A DNA stretch of 51,154 bases from an uncultured Shewanella sp. (GCF_947501665.1 NZ_CANMWS010000034.1:1-51154); one strand, 5' to 3'; positions 34,943-44,489 are shown, numbered from the stretch's first letter. Notes: a model not told the origin generated them from the sequence alone. A program made the numbers and translations.

Positions 34943-35563
34943 TTATGATAGGGTAAGGTTTTTTTTTGCAATATCTATAATTGATTTTCGATTAAAAATG
35001 AGGTAGCGACGTTTTCCACCCAGTTGACGCCAAAGGACGGCACTGCGCATGGCAGAGAGCAAGAGCGCACGAATTTTTTCTTGGGTTTGTGGCCGTTTTA
35101 AAAATTCAGGGTTACCGGATATTTGTAATTTAGGTCCTAACGGACTGATAATATCACTGTAAATACCTGCAAAATTGGCAATGACTTGATCGCTGGTCAG
35201 CTCAAAGTGATGTAATTGCCTATGTACTTGATTAATGCGCTCTGAGAGCATGCCAAGGGTATTAGCTGAACGGGCAAGCTTGCGCTCTAGCGCCAAAATA
35301 CCCACTAAATAGCGGGTAATTTCCATATCTTTGTTTTTACTATCACCTAGCTGGCTGATAATCAGCTGATAGCCCTTATTCAATGCAACTTTGTCTGTGT
35401 ACACATCGCTTGTCGTCTCAGGATTAGTAACTAAGATGGCATTTAAACTGGCGGCGATGGCATCCATATCGGCATTGCTTTGTCTGGTTAGGTGCTGTAC
35501 TTGGCTAATGGCCTGTAAAATTCCCGCTAAGGCCATGGTTCTTTCAGTTAATTGCTCGCTCAA
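34943..35563 (-). CDS. hflD: HflD, lysogenisation/membrane-associated protein
   Basis: This 206-residue helical protein is recognised by its place between mnmA and purB and by RTMALAGILQAISQVQHLTR at its N-terminus. In E. coli HflD is peripherally bound to the inner membrane and binds the lambda CII protein. Its normal cellular role is unclear. The central part (LGMLSERINQVHRQLHHFEL) is coiled-coil-like. It starts four bases after the mnmA stop, so translation is probably coupled. Confidence 0.92.
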   Translation of the reverse strand: MSEQLTERTMALAGILQAISQVQHLTRQSNADMDAIAASLNAILVTNPETTSDVYTDKVALNKGYQLIISQLGDSKNKDMEITRYLVGILALERKLARSANTLGMLSERINQVHRQLHHFELTSDQVIANFAGIYSDIISPLGPKLQISGNPEFLKRPQTQEKIRALLLSAMRSAVLWRQLGGKRRYLIFNRKSIIDIAKKNLTLS

Positions 35564-35567
35564 GTTA

Positions 35568-36683
35568 TTACTCTCTTATCAGTGAGTCGATAATACCGCC
35601 GCCTAAACAGACTTCATTATCATAGAAAACGGCAGATTGTCCGGGCGTTACAGCAGCAACGGCTTCATCAAAGATCACGCGAATTTGTGCGTCATCATTA
35701 TAGGTAATCGTACAAGGAACATCATGCTGGCGATAGCGTGTTTTGACTGTTAATCGGCTGCCATTTTTAGGACCTTGTTGGTCGACCCAATGCAATTGAT
35801 TGGCAATGAGTCCTTGTGACATTAAGCGTGGATGCTGGCCACCTTGACCCACAATGAGGACATTGCGTTGAAGATCTTTTTCGACCACATACCAAGGGTC
35901 GTCATTGCTGTCTTTCATGCCGCCAATGCCCAAGCCTTTGCGTTGCCCTAAGGTGTGATACATCAAGCCTTGGTGAGTACCGATGACGTCACCTTCGGCG
36001 GTTTCAATATTACCTGGCTGGGCAGGCAAAAAGGTGGCTAAAAAATCGGTGAATTTACGTTCGCCAATAAAACAAATACCGGTACTGTCTTTTTTATCAT
36101 GGGTGATTAACCCCATTTTTTTAGCGATGTCTCTGACTTCACTTTTCTCTAGCTCCCCAACAGGAAATAAAGAACGGGCAATTTGTTCATGGCTTAAGGT
36201 ATAGAGGAAGTAACTTTGATCTTTATTGTTATCAATGCCGCGAAGCATTTGACTTTTGTCGTCATTATCTCGACGACGAACATAATGCCCCATCGCGATA
36301 AAGTCAGCATCGAGAATATCATCGGCGAAGTCTAAAAAGGCTTTAAATTTAATTTCTTTATTGCACATGATATCGGGATTGGGTGTGCGACCGGCTTTAT
36401 ATTCAGCTAAAAAATATTCAAATACGTTATCCCAATATTCACTCGCAAAATTGACTGTGTGTAACCTTATCCCAAGTTTGTCACACACAGCTTGTGCATC
36501 TTTTAAGTCTTCAGCTGCCGCGCAATATTCATCAGTATCATCTTCTTCCCAGTTTTTCATAAATAAGCCTTCAACTTGATAGCCTTGTTGAAGTAATAAG
36601 TAAGCTGAGACTGATGAGTCGACACCGCCAGACATGCCGACAATGACTTTTTTACCAAGATGCGAGGGTTCGATAGCTGTCAT
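35568..36683 (-). CDS. mnmA: tRNA-specific 2-thiouridylase
   Basis: MnmA adds sulfur to U34 of tRNA-Lys, tRNA-Glu and tRNA-Gln, taking sulfur relayed from TusE. The 371 residues contain the ATP PP-loop GMSGGVDSS (16-24), the catalytic Cys107 in NPDIMCNKEIKF, and a second catalytic cysteine in DSTGICFIGERKF. One substrate, tRNA-Lys(UUU), is encoded at the left edge of this window. It is the first gene of mnmA-hflD-purB here because the miniature element at 36836 separates it from nudJ. Confidence 0.97.
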   Translation of the reverse strand: MTAIEPSHLGKKVIVGMSGGVDSSVSAYLLLQQGYQVEGLFMKNWEEDDTDEYCAAAEDLKDAQAVCDKLGIRLHTVNFASEYWDNVFEYFLAEYKAGRTPNPDIMCNKEIKFKAFLDFADDILDADFIAMGHYVRRRDNDDKSQMLRGIDNNKDQSYFLYTLSHEQIARSLFPVGELEKSEVRDIAKKMGLITHDKKDSTGICFIGERKFTDFLATFLPAQPGNIETAEGDVIGTHQGLMYHTLGQRKGLGIGGMKDSNDDPWYVVEKDLQRNVLIVGQGGQHPRLMSQGLIANQLHWVDQQGPKNGSRLTVKTRYRQHDVPCTITYNDDAQIRVIFDEAVAAVTPGQSAVFYDNEVCLGGGIIDSLIRE

Positions 36684-36835
36684 AAATCCTAAAAACCGTA
36701 AAAGTGAGCTGTATAAAAGAGTGACGATGTCATTTTTAACATTACAATGTTACTTTTTCGTATAACATCTTATTAACGCCACTGTGCTTTGTGGCGCGTT
36801 ATTCTAGCATGCCTTAACGTGTGGAGCTATCTTTA

Positions 36836-37173
36836 CCCGTGATACTTCAAGGTGCCTATTTCAGAGTGCGTATAAAGTGCCTAATTCAAGGCGTACTCTT
36901 TTTTAAAGACAAAGGGGCCAAAATGCTTATTGCCTTTTAAGGTGATACAACTTAGAAGTCGGTGCTTTTACACACTCCCAATGGGCTGGCTTCTTTATAT
37001 GTAAAAGCAAGGCCTTTTAGACTGTGTTATTAAAAATCGGCTTAGAATGACTAGGCTCGATATTCAGCTGACCATCAAGGATGATGGAAATGTCATTTAT
37101 GCAGGAGCAATTAATGACCTTGTCTAAAAGGCTTTTCATTCCAGTTGAATCTTGAAGCTTGAAGTATCACGGG
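36836..37173 (+). mobile_element. Miniature inverted-repeat element, copy 2 (338 bp)
   Basis: Termini are CCCGTGATACTTCAAG and CTTGAAGTATCACGGG, a perfect 16-bp inverted repeat that extends by an A/T pair to 17 bp. Base 13 is C where copy 1 has G, changed at both ends together. TA dinucleotides flank both ends (34-35 of 368xx and 74-75 of 371xx), compatible with TA target duplication. It lies between nudJ and mnmA, antisense to them, and is longer than copy 1 because of two insertions in the left half. Confidence 0.85.
37047..37127 (+). CDS. Conserved 26-codon frame inside miniature element, copy 2
   Basis: The frame MTRLDIQLTIKDDGNV... ends with INDLV and TAA, equivalent to 26024-26104. An in-frame stop lies a short distance upstream, so the frame cannot extend far here. 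The hairpin around the ATG is kept, with G-U pairs replacing A-U pairs in plus-strand RNA. There is no convincing ribosome-binding site. It could be a constrained RNA or DNA segment rather than a peptide. Confidence 0.3.
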   Translation: MTRLDIQLTIKDDGNVIYAGAINDLV

Positions 37174-37211
37174 TAATTAGTACCAATGAAAATAAAATTG
37201 AAATTAACGGA

Positions 37212-37670
37212 TCACATTGACAAATAGTCATCGTTTAAAAGATCGAGTGAGTAATGAGGTTTGGTTTGATAATCTCGAATGGATTGCAGCACCAGTGGAC
37301 TACGCAGTTGACTTTTTAATGCTAATATATCGTTGAAAGTGAGCCATTTTGCACTCAGTATGGCGTTATCTTGTGGCTGAGGTGTGATTTTTTTATTGAG
37401 TTTGACACAAAAAGTGTAGCGTACAAAAGCTAAATCGGGTTTGGCAGTGAATTGATAAATGCCGACCAATGCCTCGGGTGATATAGCCAGTCCAGTTTCT
37501 TCTTTGACTTCTCGTTGACAAGCCATAATTAAGCTTTCATTGGCTTCAAGATGTCCTGCGGGTTGATTATATTGAATTTGGTTGTTAATACATTCTTTTA
37601 CCATTAAGTATTGATCACCACAGTGGATAATACAGGCAACGGTTGTGTTTGGCTTATAACGTGTCATCAT
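37212..37670 (-). CDS. nudJ: NUDIX phosphatase NudJ
   Basis: This 152-residue protein has a clear Nudix box starting at Gly39 (GHLEANESLIMACQREVKEE, then TGL). E. coli NudJ (YmfB) hydrolyses the thiamine precursor HMP pyrophosphate and nucleoside tri- and diphosphates, releasing phosphate. It lies 15 bases after rluE on the same strand. In E. coli nudJ directly precedes mnmA, but here a 338-bp miniature element fills a 528-bp gap. Transcription may therefore end or restart between them. Confidence 0.9.
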   Translation of the reverse strand: MMTRYKPNTTVACIIHCGDQYLMVKECINNQIQYNQPAGHLEANESLIMACQREVKEETGLAISPEALVGIYQFTAKPDLAFVRYTFCVKLNKKITPQPQDNAILSAKWLTFNDILALKSQLRSPLVLQSIRDYQTKPHYSLDLLNDDYLSM

Positions 37671-37685
37671 GGATTTTTCCGTTGT

Positions 37686-38357
37686 TCATGTTAAAGAGAG
37701 TGAGCGAAATTCCCCTAAAGCAATATCATCTAGACTCCATTGACCTATTTTATAACGGATTAATCTGAGTGTCGGGCAACCGATATGGGCTGTCATGCGT
37801 CGAACTTGGCGGTTTCTTCCTTCTATTATGCTGATTTCAAGCCAAGACGTTGGGCTATTTTTTCTTTCTCTTATTGGCGGGGTTCTTGGCCATATTTGAG
37901 GTTCATCGATCCGTTTGACTTTTGCGGGTAAGGTTGGTCCATCTTTGAGTGAGACGCCTTGTCTCAGGGCGTTTAATTGCTCATCAGTAGGGATCCCTTC
38001 AACTTGAACCCAATAGACTTTGGCTGTTTTCTTATTCGGTTGTGTGATTTTAGCTTGCAGTTTTCCATCATTGGTGAGCAGTAGAAGTCCTTCACTGTCC
38101 CTGTCGAGGCGACCCGCTGCGTAGACATTGGGAATAGGAATAAAATCTTTTAATGTTTTTCGGCCAGCACTGTCGGTAAATTGACATAAGACATCAAAAG
38201 GCTTGTTAAACAAAATCAATTTAGGATCACGGACTTGTTTTTTAGTTAGACGGTGATAGGCGGGCTTTGGCGTATAGGTTTTGTTCGTTTGATGAGCTTT
38301 ACGCTTATTGCGTTTAAGTGAATGCGGAGCTGTTTTATTTGTATGAGATTGTGTCAC
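37686..38357 (-). CDS. rluE: 23S rRNA pseudouridine synthase RluE
   Basis: This RsuA/RluB/RluE-family enzyme of 223 residues modifies U2457 of 23S rRNA in E. coli. A lysine/arginine-rich N-terminal tail (1-45) precedes the catalytic domain. Asp85 is in the signature GRLDRDSEGLLLLTNDG, and GRNRQVRRMTAHIG follows near the C-terminus. It is divergent from icd, as in E. coli, and is co-directional with nudJ. Confidence 0.93.
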   Translation of the reverse strand: MTQSHTNKTAPHSLKRNKRKAHQTNKTYTPKPAYHRLTKKQVRDPKLILFNKPFDVLCQFTDSAGRKTLKDFIPIPNVYAAGRLDRDSEGLLLLTNDGKLQAKITQPNKKTAKVYWVQVEGIPTDEQLNALRQGVSLKDGPTLPAKVKRIDEPQIWPRTPPIRERKNSPTSWLEISIIEGRNRQVRRMTAHIGCPTLRLIRYKIGQWSLDDIALGEFRSLSLT

Positions 38358-38722
38358 GCCAAGAGTCTCAGGGTAATGGAAAGTGATAATTGTACAGCTT
38401 AGTTGCCATTACAATGAAGCGAAATTTGAATCTTGTAAGGAATGCTCTATGATGGGCGTCTAAAATGTCATAGTCTCCTTAATCCATTGTGTTAAAAAGT
38501 GACAGAGACTGGAATATAAAAACAGATCTTGATGATTCACTTTAACTAAGCATAAATAAAAGAAGACGGGTGTGATAGGGAGCCGTTATTTTAATAATTC
38601 CAGCAGTATTCTGCATTACGGTATAAGCCTGAGCTGCTTCTTTTATCTTTTGAAGACATCATTTTACTGATTGATACGCTTTACCTTTTTTTAAGTTTTT
38701 ATTATTCAAAGTAGGATAAGAT
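38358..38722. promoter_or_regulatory. Divergent rluE/icd control region (365 bp)
   Basis: No gene is visible. The gap must hold the icd and rluE promoters, but I could not pick out a confident -35/-10 pair or operator. An AGTAGGATAAG ribosome-binding site precedes the icd ATG. Confidence 0.35.
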
Positions 38723-40942
38723 ATGAACGATAAGTCAACGATCATTTACACTGAAACAGATGAAGCGCCAGCATTAGCGACTTTCTCTTTATTGCCTATT
38801 ATTAATACGTTTACACAAGCGGCAGGTGTCAATGTTGAAATTCGAGATATTTCTCTTTCTGGCCGTGTTATCGCTAATTTTCCAAATCATTTGAAACCTG
38901 AGTTAAGGATTAATGACGCATTAGCAGAGCTAGGTGAGTTAGCGACTCAACCCGAAGCGAACATTATTAAATTGCCTAATATCAGTGCTTCAATTCCGCA
39001 ACTTAAAGCTTGTATTGCTGAGCTACAAGCAAAAGGTTATGACTTACCCGTATACCCTGATGAGCCTAAAAATGCCGCTGAAGAAGCGATCAAGAAGCGT
39101 TATGATAAAATTAAAGGCAGTGCGGTGAACCCAGTACTTCGTGAAGGAAACTCTGATCGTCGTGCGCCTAGCGCCGTTAAGAAATACGCGAAAAAACATC
39201 CCCATTCTATGGGCGCTTGGTCAAGCGAATCTAAATCACATGTTGCCCATATGACCGAAGGCGATTTCTTTGGCAGTGAGCAGTCATTAACAGTTTCTCA
39301 AGCGGCTAATGTGAATATTGTACTGACTAAAAAAGACGGCTCTGAAAAAGTATTAAGAGAGTCCTTGTCATTGAAAGCAGGTGAAATTGTTGACGGTGCT
39401 GTGATGAGTCAAGCGGCGTTAGTTGATTTTTATCGCCGTGAAACTGAAAATGCTAAAAAAGAAGATGTGCTGCTTTCTTTGCATTTAAAAGCCACGATGA
39501 TGAAAGTGTCAGACCCGATTCTTTTTGGTCATGCTGTTAAAGTGTATTATGCCGATGTATTTGCAAAGCATGGTGAACTTTTTGATGAATTAGGTGTTGA
39601 TGTCAATAATGGTGTGGGTGATGTGTATGCTAAAATAGCCACTTTGCCTGACGCTAAAAAAGCAGAAATAGAAGCTGATATTGCAGCGGTTTATACCCAG
39701 CAAGCGCAATTAGCTATGGTTGATTCAGACAGAGGCATTACCAATTTACATGTCCCTAGTGATGTGATTATTGATGCATCTATGCCTGCTGCTATTCGTA
39801 GTTCAGGTCAAATGTGGGGCCCTGATGGCGCACTTAAAGACATGAAAGCCATGATCCCAGATCGTTGTTATGCGGGTGTTTATCAAGAAACGATTGCATT
39901 TTGCAAAACGAATGGCGCGTTCGATCCCACTACTATGGGCAGTGTGCCAAACGTGGGTCTGATGGCACAAAAAGCTGAAGAGTACGGCAGTCATGATAAG
40001 ACATTTGAAATACCTGCTGCAGGTACAGTGAATGTGATTGACAATAATGGTGATGTATTAATGTCGCACTCTGTTGAAGCAGGTGATATTTATAGAATGT
40101 GCCAAGTTAAAGATGCTCCAATTCGTGATTGGGTTAAGTTAGCTGTCAATCGTGCTCGCTTATCAAACACGCCAGCAGTGTTTTGGTTAAACCCTGAGCG
40201 TGCTCATGACGCACAAATGATCCAAAAAGTGAACACGTATTTGCAAGATCATGATACAACCGGATTAGCGCTTCATATTATGTCACCTGTTGAAGCGACA
40301 CGCTTTACATTGGCACGTGTTAAAGAAGGCTTAGACACCATTTCGGTTACAGGTAATGTATTACGTGATTATTTAACGGATTTGTTTCCTATTTTAGAGT
40401 TAGGCACGAGTGCTAAAATGTTATCCATTGTGCCATTGATGAATGGTGGTGGTTTGTTTGAAACTGGCGCGGGGGGAAGTGCGCCTAAGCATGTCCAACA
40501 AGTTGAGAAAGAAGGGCATTTACGTTGGGATTCTTTAGGTGAATTCTTAGCATTAGGAGCATCTTTGGAGCATTTAAGTCAAACGACACAAAATGCTAAA
40601 GCTCAGGTACTTGCCGATTCTCTTGATGAAGCGATTGGTCAATTTTTAAATAGCAACAAGTCTCCTTCACGTCGTGTGGGTGAATTGGATAATAGAGGCA
40701 GCCATTTTTACCTTGGCTTGTATTGGGCACAAGCCCTTGCTGCTCAAACTCAAGATCTTGCATTACAAGCTCACTTTTCAAGCATTGCGACAACCCTTGC
40801 AGAAAACGAAATGGTGATTGTAAAAGAGTTAAATGATGCTCAAGGTGAGGCCGTAGATTTAGGCGGGTATTATCGTTTAGATGTGACTAAAGCCACAAAA
40901 GCGATGCGTCCAAGTGCAACCTTAAATGCTATTTTCGCTTAA
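38723..40942 (+). CDS. icd: Monomeric NADP-dependent isocitrate dehydrogenase
   Basis: This 739-residue enzyme is the monomeric type (IDH-II), unrelated in length to the 416-residue E. coli dimeric enzyme. It oxidises isocitrate to 2-oxoglutarate with NADP in the TCA cycle. Recognisable segments are NPVLREGNSDRRAP, KKHPHSMGAWS, ATMMKVSDPILFGH and GGGLFETGAGGSAPKH. The monomeric form is frequent in cold-adapted marine Gammaproteobacteria. It occupies the same chromosomal place as icd in E. coli. A strong bidirectional terminator follows. Confidence 0.96.
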   Translation: MNDKSTIIYTETDEAPALATFSLLPIINTFTQAAGVNVEIRDISLSGRVIANFPNHLKPELRINDALAELGELATQPEANIIKLPNISASIPQLKACIAELQAKGYDLPVYPDEPKNAAEEAIKKRYDKIKGSAVNPVLREGNSDRRAPSAVKKYAKKHPHSMGAWSSESKSHVAHMTEGDFFGSEQSLTVSQAANVNIVLTKKDGSEKVLRESLSLKAGEIVDGAVMSQAALVDFYRRETENAKKEDVLLSLHLKATMMKVSDPILFGHAVKVYYADVFAKHGELFDELGVDVNNGVGDVYAKIATLPDAKKAEIEADIAAVYTQQAQLAMVDSDRGITNLHVPSDVIIDASMPAAIRSSGQMWGPDGALKDMKAMIPDRCYAGVYQETIAFCKTNGAFDPTTMGSVPNVGLMAQKAEEYGSHDKTFEIPAAGTVNVIDNNGDVLMSHSVEAGDIYRMCQVKDAPIRDWVKLAVNRARLSNTPAVFWLNPERAHDAQMIQKVNTYLQDHDTTGLALHIMSPVEATRFTLARVKEGLDTISVTGNVLRDYLTDLFPILELGTSAKMLSIVPLMNGGGLFETGAGGSAPKHVQQVEKEGHLRWDSLGEFLALGASLEHLSQTTQNAKAQVLADSLDEAIGQFLNSNKSPSRRVGELDNRGSHFYLGLYWAQALAAQTQDLALQAHFSSIATTLAENEMVIVKELNDAQGEAVDLGGYYRLDVTKATKAMRPSATLNAIFA

Positions 40943-40972
40943 TTTTTTGTGATTAAGTGTTTTTAAGGCAAT

Positions 40973-41001
40973 AAAAAAGCAGGGATAACCCTGCTTTTTT
41001 T
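40973..41001. terminator. Bidirectional terminator between icd and cspD
   Basis: AAAAAAGCAGGG (40973-40984) and CCCTGCTTTTTT (40989-41000) form a 12-bp stem with ATAA loop. Poly-A and poly-T flanks let it end both the icd and the convergent cspD transcripts. Confidence 0.9.
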
Positions 41002-41013
41002 GCGTTTTATTGA

Positions 41014-41220
41014 CTAATTAGACGGTGATATTGCAGATGCGTGCATTCCTTTCGGGCCCGCTTCTACCTCAAATGTTACAGGTTGGCCCGCTTTTAACGT
41101 TCGATAGCCCTCCATTTCAATGGTAGAATAATGTGCAAAAACGTCCTCACCACCGGCATCAGGGCAAATAAACCCAAATCCTTTGGCGTTGTTGAACCAT
41201 TTTACAGTTCCGCTTGCCAT
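41014..41220 (-). CDS. cspD: Cold-shock-like protein CspD
   Basis: This 68-residue cold-shock domain binds single-stranded nucleic acid. Both RNP motifs are present: KGFGFI and VFAHYST. The sequence follows E. coli CspD (GTVKWFNNAKGFGF, YRTLKAGQ) rather than CspA. CspD inhibits replication initiation in stationary phase in E. coli. As in E. coli it is divergent from clpS-clpA. GAAGGAAG precedes the ATG on the minus strand. Confidence 0.93.
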   Translation of the reverse strand: MASGTVKWFNNAKGFGFICPDAGGEDVFAHYSTIEMEGYRTLKAGQPVTFEVEAGPKGMHASAISPSN

Positions 41221-41465
41221 ACGTTCACTTCCTTCTGTTGTTTACTTACCAGTAAGATAGTAAAACCAAATTAAAGCGATGAAAAATCCAGCGCTTAAGT
41301 AACAGAATGAAAGCAAAAAAAGAGAAAGTCAAGAGAAAATTAACAATATGTATACATTTATTTAAAGATTAATCTTTAAAGTGTTTACCTACGTATCGAT
41401 TGAAAAAGCATCGAACAGATCGAAATAGATTGGTATATGCGATAACTAAGGGCTAAGATTGAAGC

Positions 41466-41774
41466 ATGAGTAGAACAGAACATATCGAACACATAGAAGA
41501 AAGTGAACAGACTGAATTTAAGCGACCTTCTATGTACTTAGTCATTTTAAATAATGACGATTACACGCCGATGGATTTTGTAATTGATGTACTGAAGCAG
41601 TTTTTTAGTAAAAACGAGCAGCAAGCGACAGAGATAATGTTGGCGATTCATCATGAAGGAAAAGGAGTTTGTGGTGTTTTTCCTTTTGGTATAGCTGAAA
41701 CAAAGGTTGCTCAAGTCAATCAGTTTGCAAGAGAGAACCAACATCCATTATTGTGTTCTTTAGAAGAAGCCTAG
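41466..41774 (+). CDS. clpS: ClpS, adaptor of the ClpAP protease
   Basis: This 102-residue adaptor binds proteins with Phe, Leu, Trp or Tyr N-termini and delivers them to ClpA. YLVILNNDDYTPMDFV is the ClpS signature, with the acidic and hydrophobic pocket for the N-degron, and IHHEGKGVCGVFPFGIAE follows. A flexible N-terminal tail (1-20) is present. clpA starts 33 bp downstream, so the two form an operon. Confidence 0.96.
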   Translation: MSRTEHIEHIEESEQTEFKRPSMYLVILNNDDYTPMDFVIDVLKQFFSKNEQQATEIMLAIHHEGKGVCGVFPFGIAETKVAQVNQFARENQHPLLCSLEEA

Positions 41775-41807
41775 TCAGTTCATCACCGTTAATTTTTAGG
41801 GGGGCTT

Positions 41808-44072
41808 ATGCTAAACAAAGATCTTGAAATAACCTTGAATCTGGCATTTCAACAAGCCAGAGATGCACGTCATGAATATATGACGGTAGAACATCTATTG
41901 TTAGCGTTAATTGATAATCCCTCAGCACAGGAAGCACTCGTTTCTTGTGGTGCAGATCTCGATAAGCTACGAGAAGAAGTATCTAGTTTTATACAACAAA
42001 CCACGCCTATTATTGCTGATTTAGAAGAGGAAAAAGAAACCCAACCGACATTAGGCTTTCAGCGGGTATTGCAGCGTGCTGTGTTTCATGTGCAATCTTC
42101 CGGGCGTAATGAAGTCACTGGTGCTAACGTTTTAGTGGCTATTTTTAGTGAGCAAGAATCTCAAGCGGTTTATTTATTGCGCAACAGTGCCATTACCCGT
42201 CTTGATGTGGTTAATTTCATTTCTCATGGTTTTTCTAAAAAAGACGATGCGCCAGAGCAAGCTCCGGGAATGGATCGCCTAGAAGATCAAAGTGAGGAAG
42301 AAGAAGATCGCAGTATGTTGTCGCAATTTACGCTTAATTTAAATCAAGCTGTCGAACAAGGGCATATTGATCCCTTGATTGGCCGCAGTGATGAAATTGA
42401 ACGCTCGATACAAATTTTGTGTCGGCGACGCAAAAATAACCCACTATTAGTGGGGGAAGCGGGTGTGGGGAAAACCGCCATTGCCGAAGGTCTTGCTTAT
42501 CGAATTGTGAAAGAAGAAGTGCCTGAAGTCATGAGTCAAGTAACGGTATATTCACTTGATTTAGGGGCGCTATTGGCGGGAACGAAATACCGTGGCGATT
42601 TTGAAAAACGCTTTAAAGGCTTACTTAAAGAGTTGAAAAGCGATGAGCATGCGATTTTATTTATCGATGAAATTCATACTATTATTGGTGCTGGAGCCGC
42701 ATCTGGAGGCGTCATGGATGCCTCCAATTTATTAAAACCGTTATTGTCGAGCGGTCACTTAAGATGTATGGGGTCAACAACTTATCAAGAATATCAAAGT
42801 ATTTTTGAAAAAGATCACGCTTTAGCGCGTCGCTTCCAAAAAATTGATATCACTGAGCCTTCAGTAGCAGAAACGACTAAAATTCTTAAAGGGTTAAAGT
42901 CTAAATATGAAGAGCATCATGGTGTGCGTTACACCTTAGCGGCGCTCAGTATTGCAGCTAAATTGTCTGATAAGCACATTAATGACAGGCAACTTCCTGA
43001 TAAGGCAATTGATGTTATTGATGAAGCTGGCGCTAAAATGGCTATGCAACCGCAGAGTAAGCGGAAAAAAACCATTGGTCAAAATGAGATTGAAGCCATT
43101 ATTGCTAAAATGGCAAGGATCCCTGAGAAGTCCGTATCCACATCTGATAAGGATTTATTGAAGAACCTTGAGCGTAACCTCAAGATGGTGGTGTTTGGGC
43201 AAGATACAGCGATTGAGAGCTTAAGCGCCGCTATTCGCTTATCTCGCAGTGGACTCAATGTCGAAACGAAGCCTGTTGGTAGCTTTTTATTTGCAGGACC
43301 TACAGGTGTTGGTAAAACGGAAGTGACCAGCCAACTTGCGTCATGTTTAGGGCTCAAGTTTATTCGTTTTGATATGTCTGAATATATGGAAAGCCATACT
43401 GTATCGCGCTTAATTGGGGCGCCGCCGGGATATGTGGGATACGACCAAGGTGGTTTATTAACCGATGCGGTGATTAAACATCCTCACAGTGTGGTGTTGC
43501 TTGATGAAATTGAAAAAGCGCATTCAGACGTTTATAACTTGCTGTTGCAAGTTATGGATCATGGAACATTAACAGACAACAATGGCCGAAAAGCCGATTT
43601 TAGGCATGTCACTTTAGTGATGACGACGAATGCGGGAGTGAGAGAAACTATCCGTAAATCTGTGGGCTTTAAGCAACAAGATCACAGTGAAGATGCGATG
43701 TCTGAAATTAATAAATTGTTTTCACCTGAATTTCGTAATCGTTTAGATTCAATTATTTGGTTTAATCATTTAGACATGACTGTGATTGCTAAAGTGGTTG
43801 ATAAGTTCCTTGTTGAGCTCCAAGCTCAGTTAGATGAAAAAGGAGTGAATTTAGAGGTCAGTGATGAAGCTCTAACTTGGCTAGCCGAAAAAGGTTACGA
43901 TAAAAGTATGGGGGCGCGGCCGATGTCTCGGGTCGTCACTGAATCCATCAAAAGACCGCTTGCAGATGAAATTTTATTTGGTAAGTTGGAAAAAGGTGGC
44001 ATTGCTCATGTGGATGTTAAAGAGGGCGAGATTGTGATACATACTGAGTCTCATGAAAAAGTGACAAGCTAG
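41808..44072 (+). CDS. clpA: ClpA, ATPase subunit of ClpAP
   Basis: The 754-residue Hsp100 unfoldase has an N-domain (1-145), D1 with Walker A GEAGVGKT (216-223) and D2 with Walker A GPTGVGKT (497-504). It unfolds substrates and feeds them to ClpP, which is not encoded here. An acidic stretch (SEEEEDRS) links the N-domain and D1. GGGGGG precedes the ATG. It is translated with clpS and ends at a bidirectional terminator. Confidence 0.97.
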   Translation: MLNKDLEITLNLAFQQARDARHEYMTVEHLLLALIDNPSAQEALVSCGADLDKLREEVSSFIQQTTPIIADLEEEKETQPTLGFQRVLQRAVFHVQSSGRNEVTGANVLVAIFSEQESQAVYLLRNSAITRLDVVNFISHGFSKKDDAPEQAPGMDRLEDQSEEEEDRSMLSQFTLNLNQAVEQGHIDPLIGRSDEIERSIQILCRRRKNNPLLVGEAGVGKTAIAEGLAYRIVKEEVPEVMSQVTVYSLDLGALLAGTKYRGDFEKRFKGLLKELKSDEHAILFIDEIHTIIGAGAASGGVMDASNLLKPLLSSGHLRCMGSTTYQEYQSIFEKDHALARRFQKIDITEPSVAETTKILKGLKSKYEEHHGVRYTLAALSIAAKLSDKHINDRQLPDKAIDVIDEAGAKMAMQPQSKRKKTIGQNEIEAIIAKMARIPEKSVSTSDKDLLKNLERNLKMVVFGQDTAIESLSAAIRLSRSGLNVETKPVGSFLFAGPTGVGKTEVTSQLASCLGLKFIRFDMSEYMESHTVSRLIGAPPGYVGYDQGGLLTDAVIKHPHSVVLLDEIEKAHSDVYNLLLQVMDHGTLTDNNGRKADFRHVTLVMTTNAGVRETIRKSVGFKQQDHSEDAMSEINKLFSPEFRNRLDSIIWFNHLDMTVIAKVVDKFLVELQAQLDEKGVNLEVSDEALTWLAEKGYDKSMGARPMSRVVTESIKRPLADEILFGKLEKGGIAHVDVKEGEIVIHTESHEKVTS

Positions 44073-44093
44073 CATCCATTTATTAAAGGTAAT

Positions 44094-44124
44094 AAAAAGC
44101 CGGGAGTTTATCCCGGCTTTTTTT
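44094..44124. terminator. Bidirectional terminator between clpA and infA
   Basis: AAAAAGCCGGGA and TCCCGGCTTTTT form a 12-bp stem with a 5-base loop and T-tracts on both strands, between convergent genes. Confidence 0.92.
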
Positions 44125-44152
44125 ATCTGCAATATATCGGTTAGGACTAACT

Positions 44153-44371
44153 TTAGCGTGAACGGAAGACGATGCGTCCTTTGCTCAAATCATATGGGGT
44201 CAGTTGAACAGTAACCTTATCACCCGTCAGAATACGGATGTAGTTCTTACGCATTTTACCTGAGATGTGTGCAGTCACTACATGACCATTTTCTAGTTCT
44301 ACTCGAAACATTGTATTTGGTAAGGTTTCAAGGATAGTCCCTTGCATCTCAATGTTGTCTTCTTTCGCCAT
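44153..44371 (-). CDS. infA: Translation initiation factor IF-1
   Basis: IF-1 is 72 residues and nearly identical to the E. coli factor. It has an OB fold with MAKEDNIEMQGTILETLPNT at the start and YDLSKGRIVFRSR at the end. It binds the ribosomal A site during initiation with IF-2 and IF-3. It is downstream of bpt on the same strand but after a terminator-like hairpin, so it probably has its own promoter in 44372-44489. Confidence 0.98.
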   Translation of the reverse strand: MAKEDNIEMQGTILETLPNTMFRVELENGHVVTAHISGKMRKNYIRILTGDKVTVQLTPYDLSKGRIVFRSR

Positions 44372-44442
44372 TAATCAGTTATCCTGTTAGCCTTCAAATA
44401 ATAAAAACGCAAGCATGATGCCGGAATTCAGTGCTCCTGTAA

Positions 44443-44467
44443 AGAAAAGTTCCCCGAAAGCGGAGAA
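44443..44467 (-). terminator. Hairpin after bpt
   Basis: On the minus strand TTCTCCG pairs with CGGGGAA (7 bp with one G-U, loop CTTT), followed by CTTTTCTTT. It lies 22 bases past the bpt stop and upstream of infA. Confidence 0.5.
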
Positions 44468-44489
44468 TCTCTTATTTAAAGGAGGGGAC

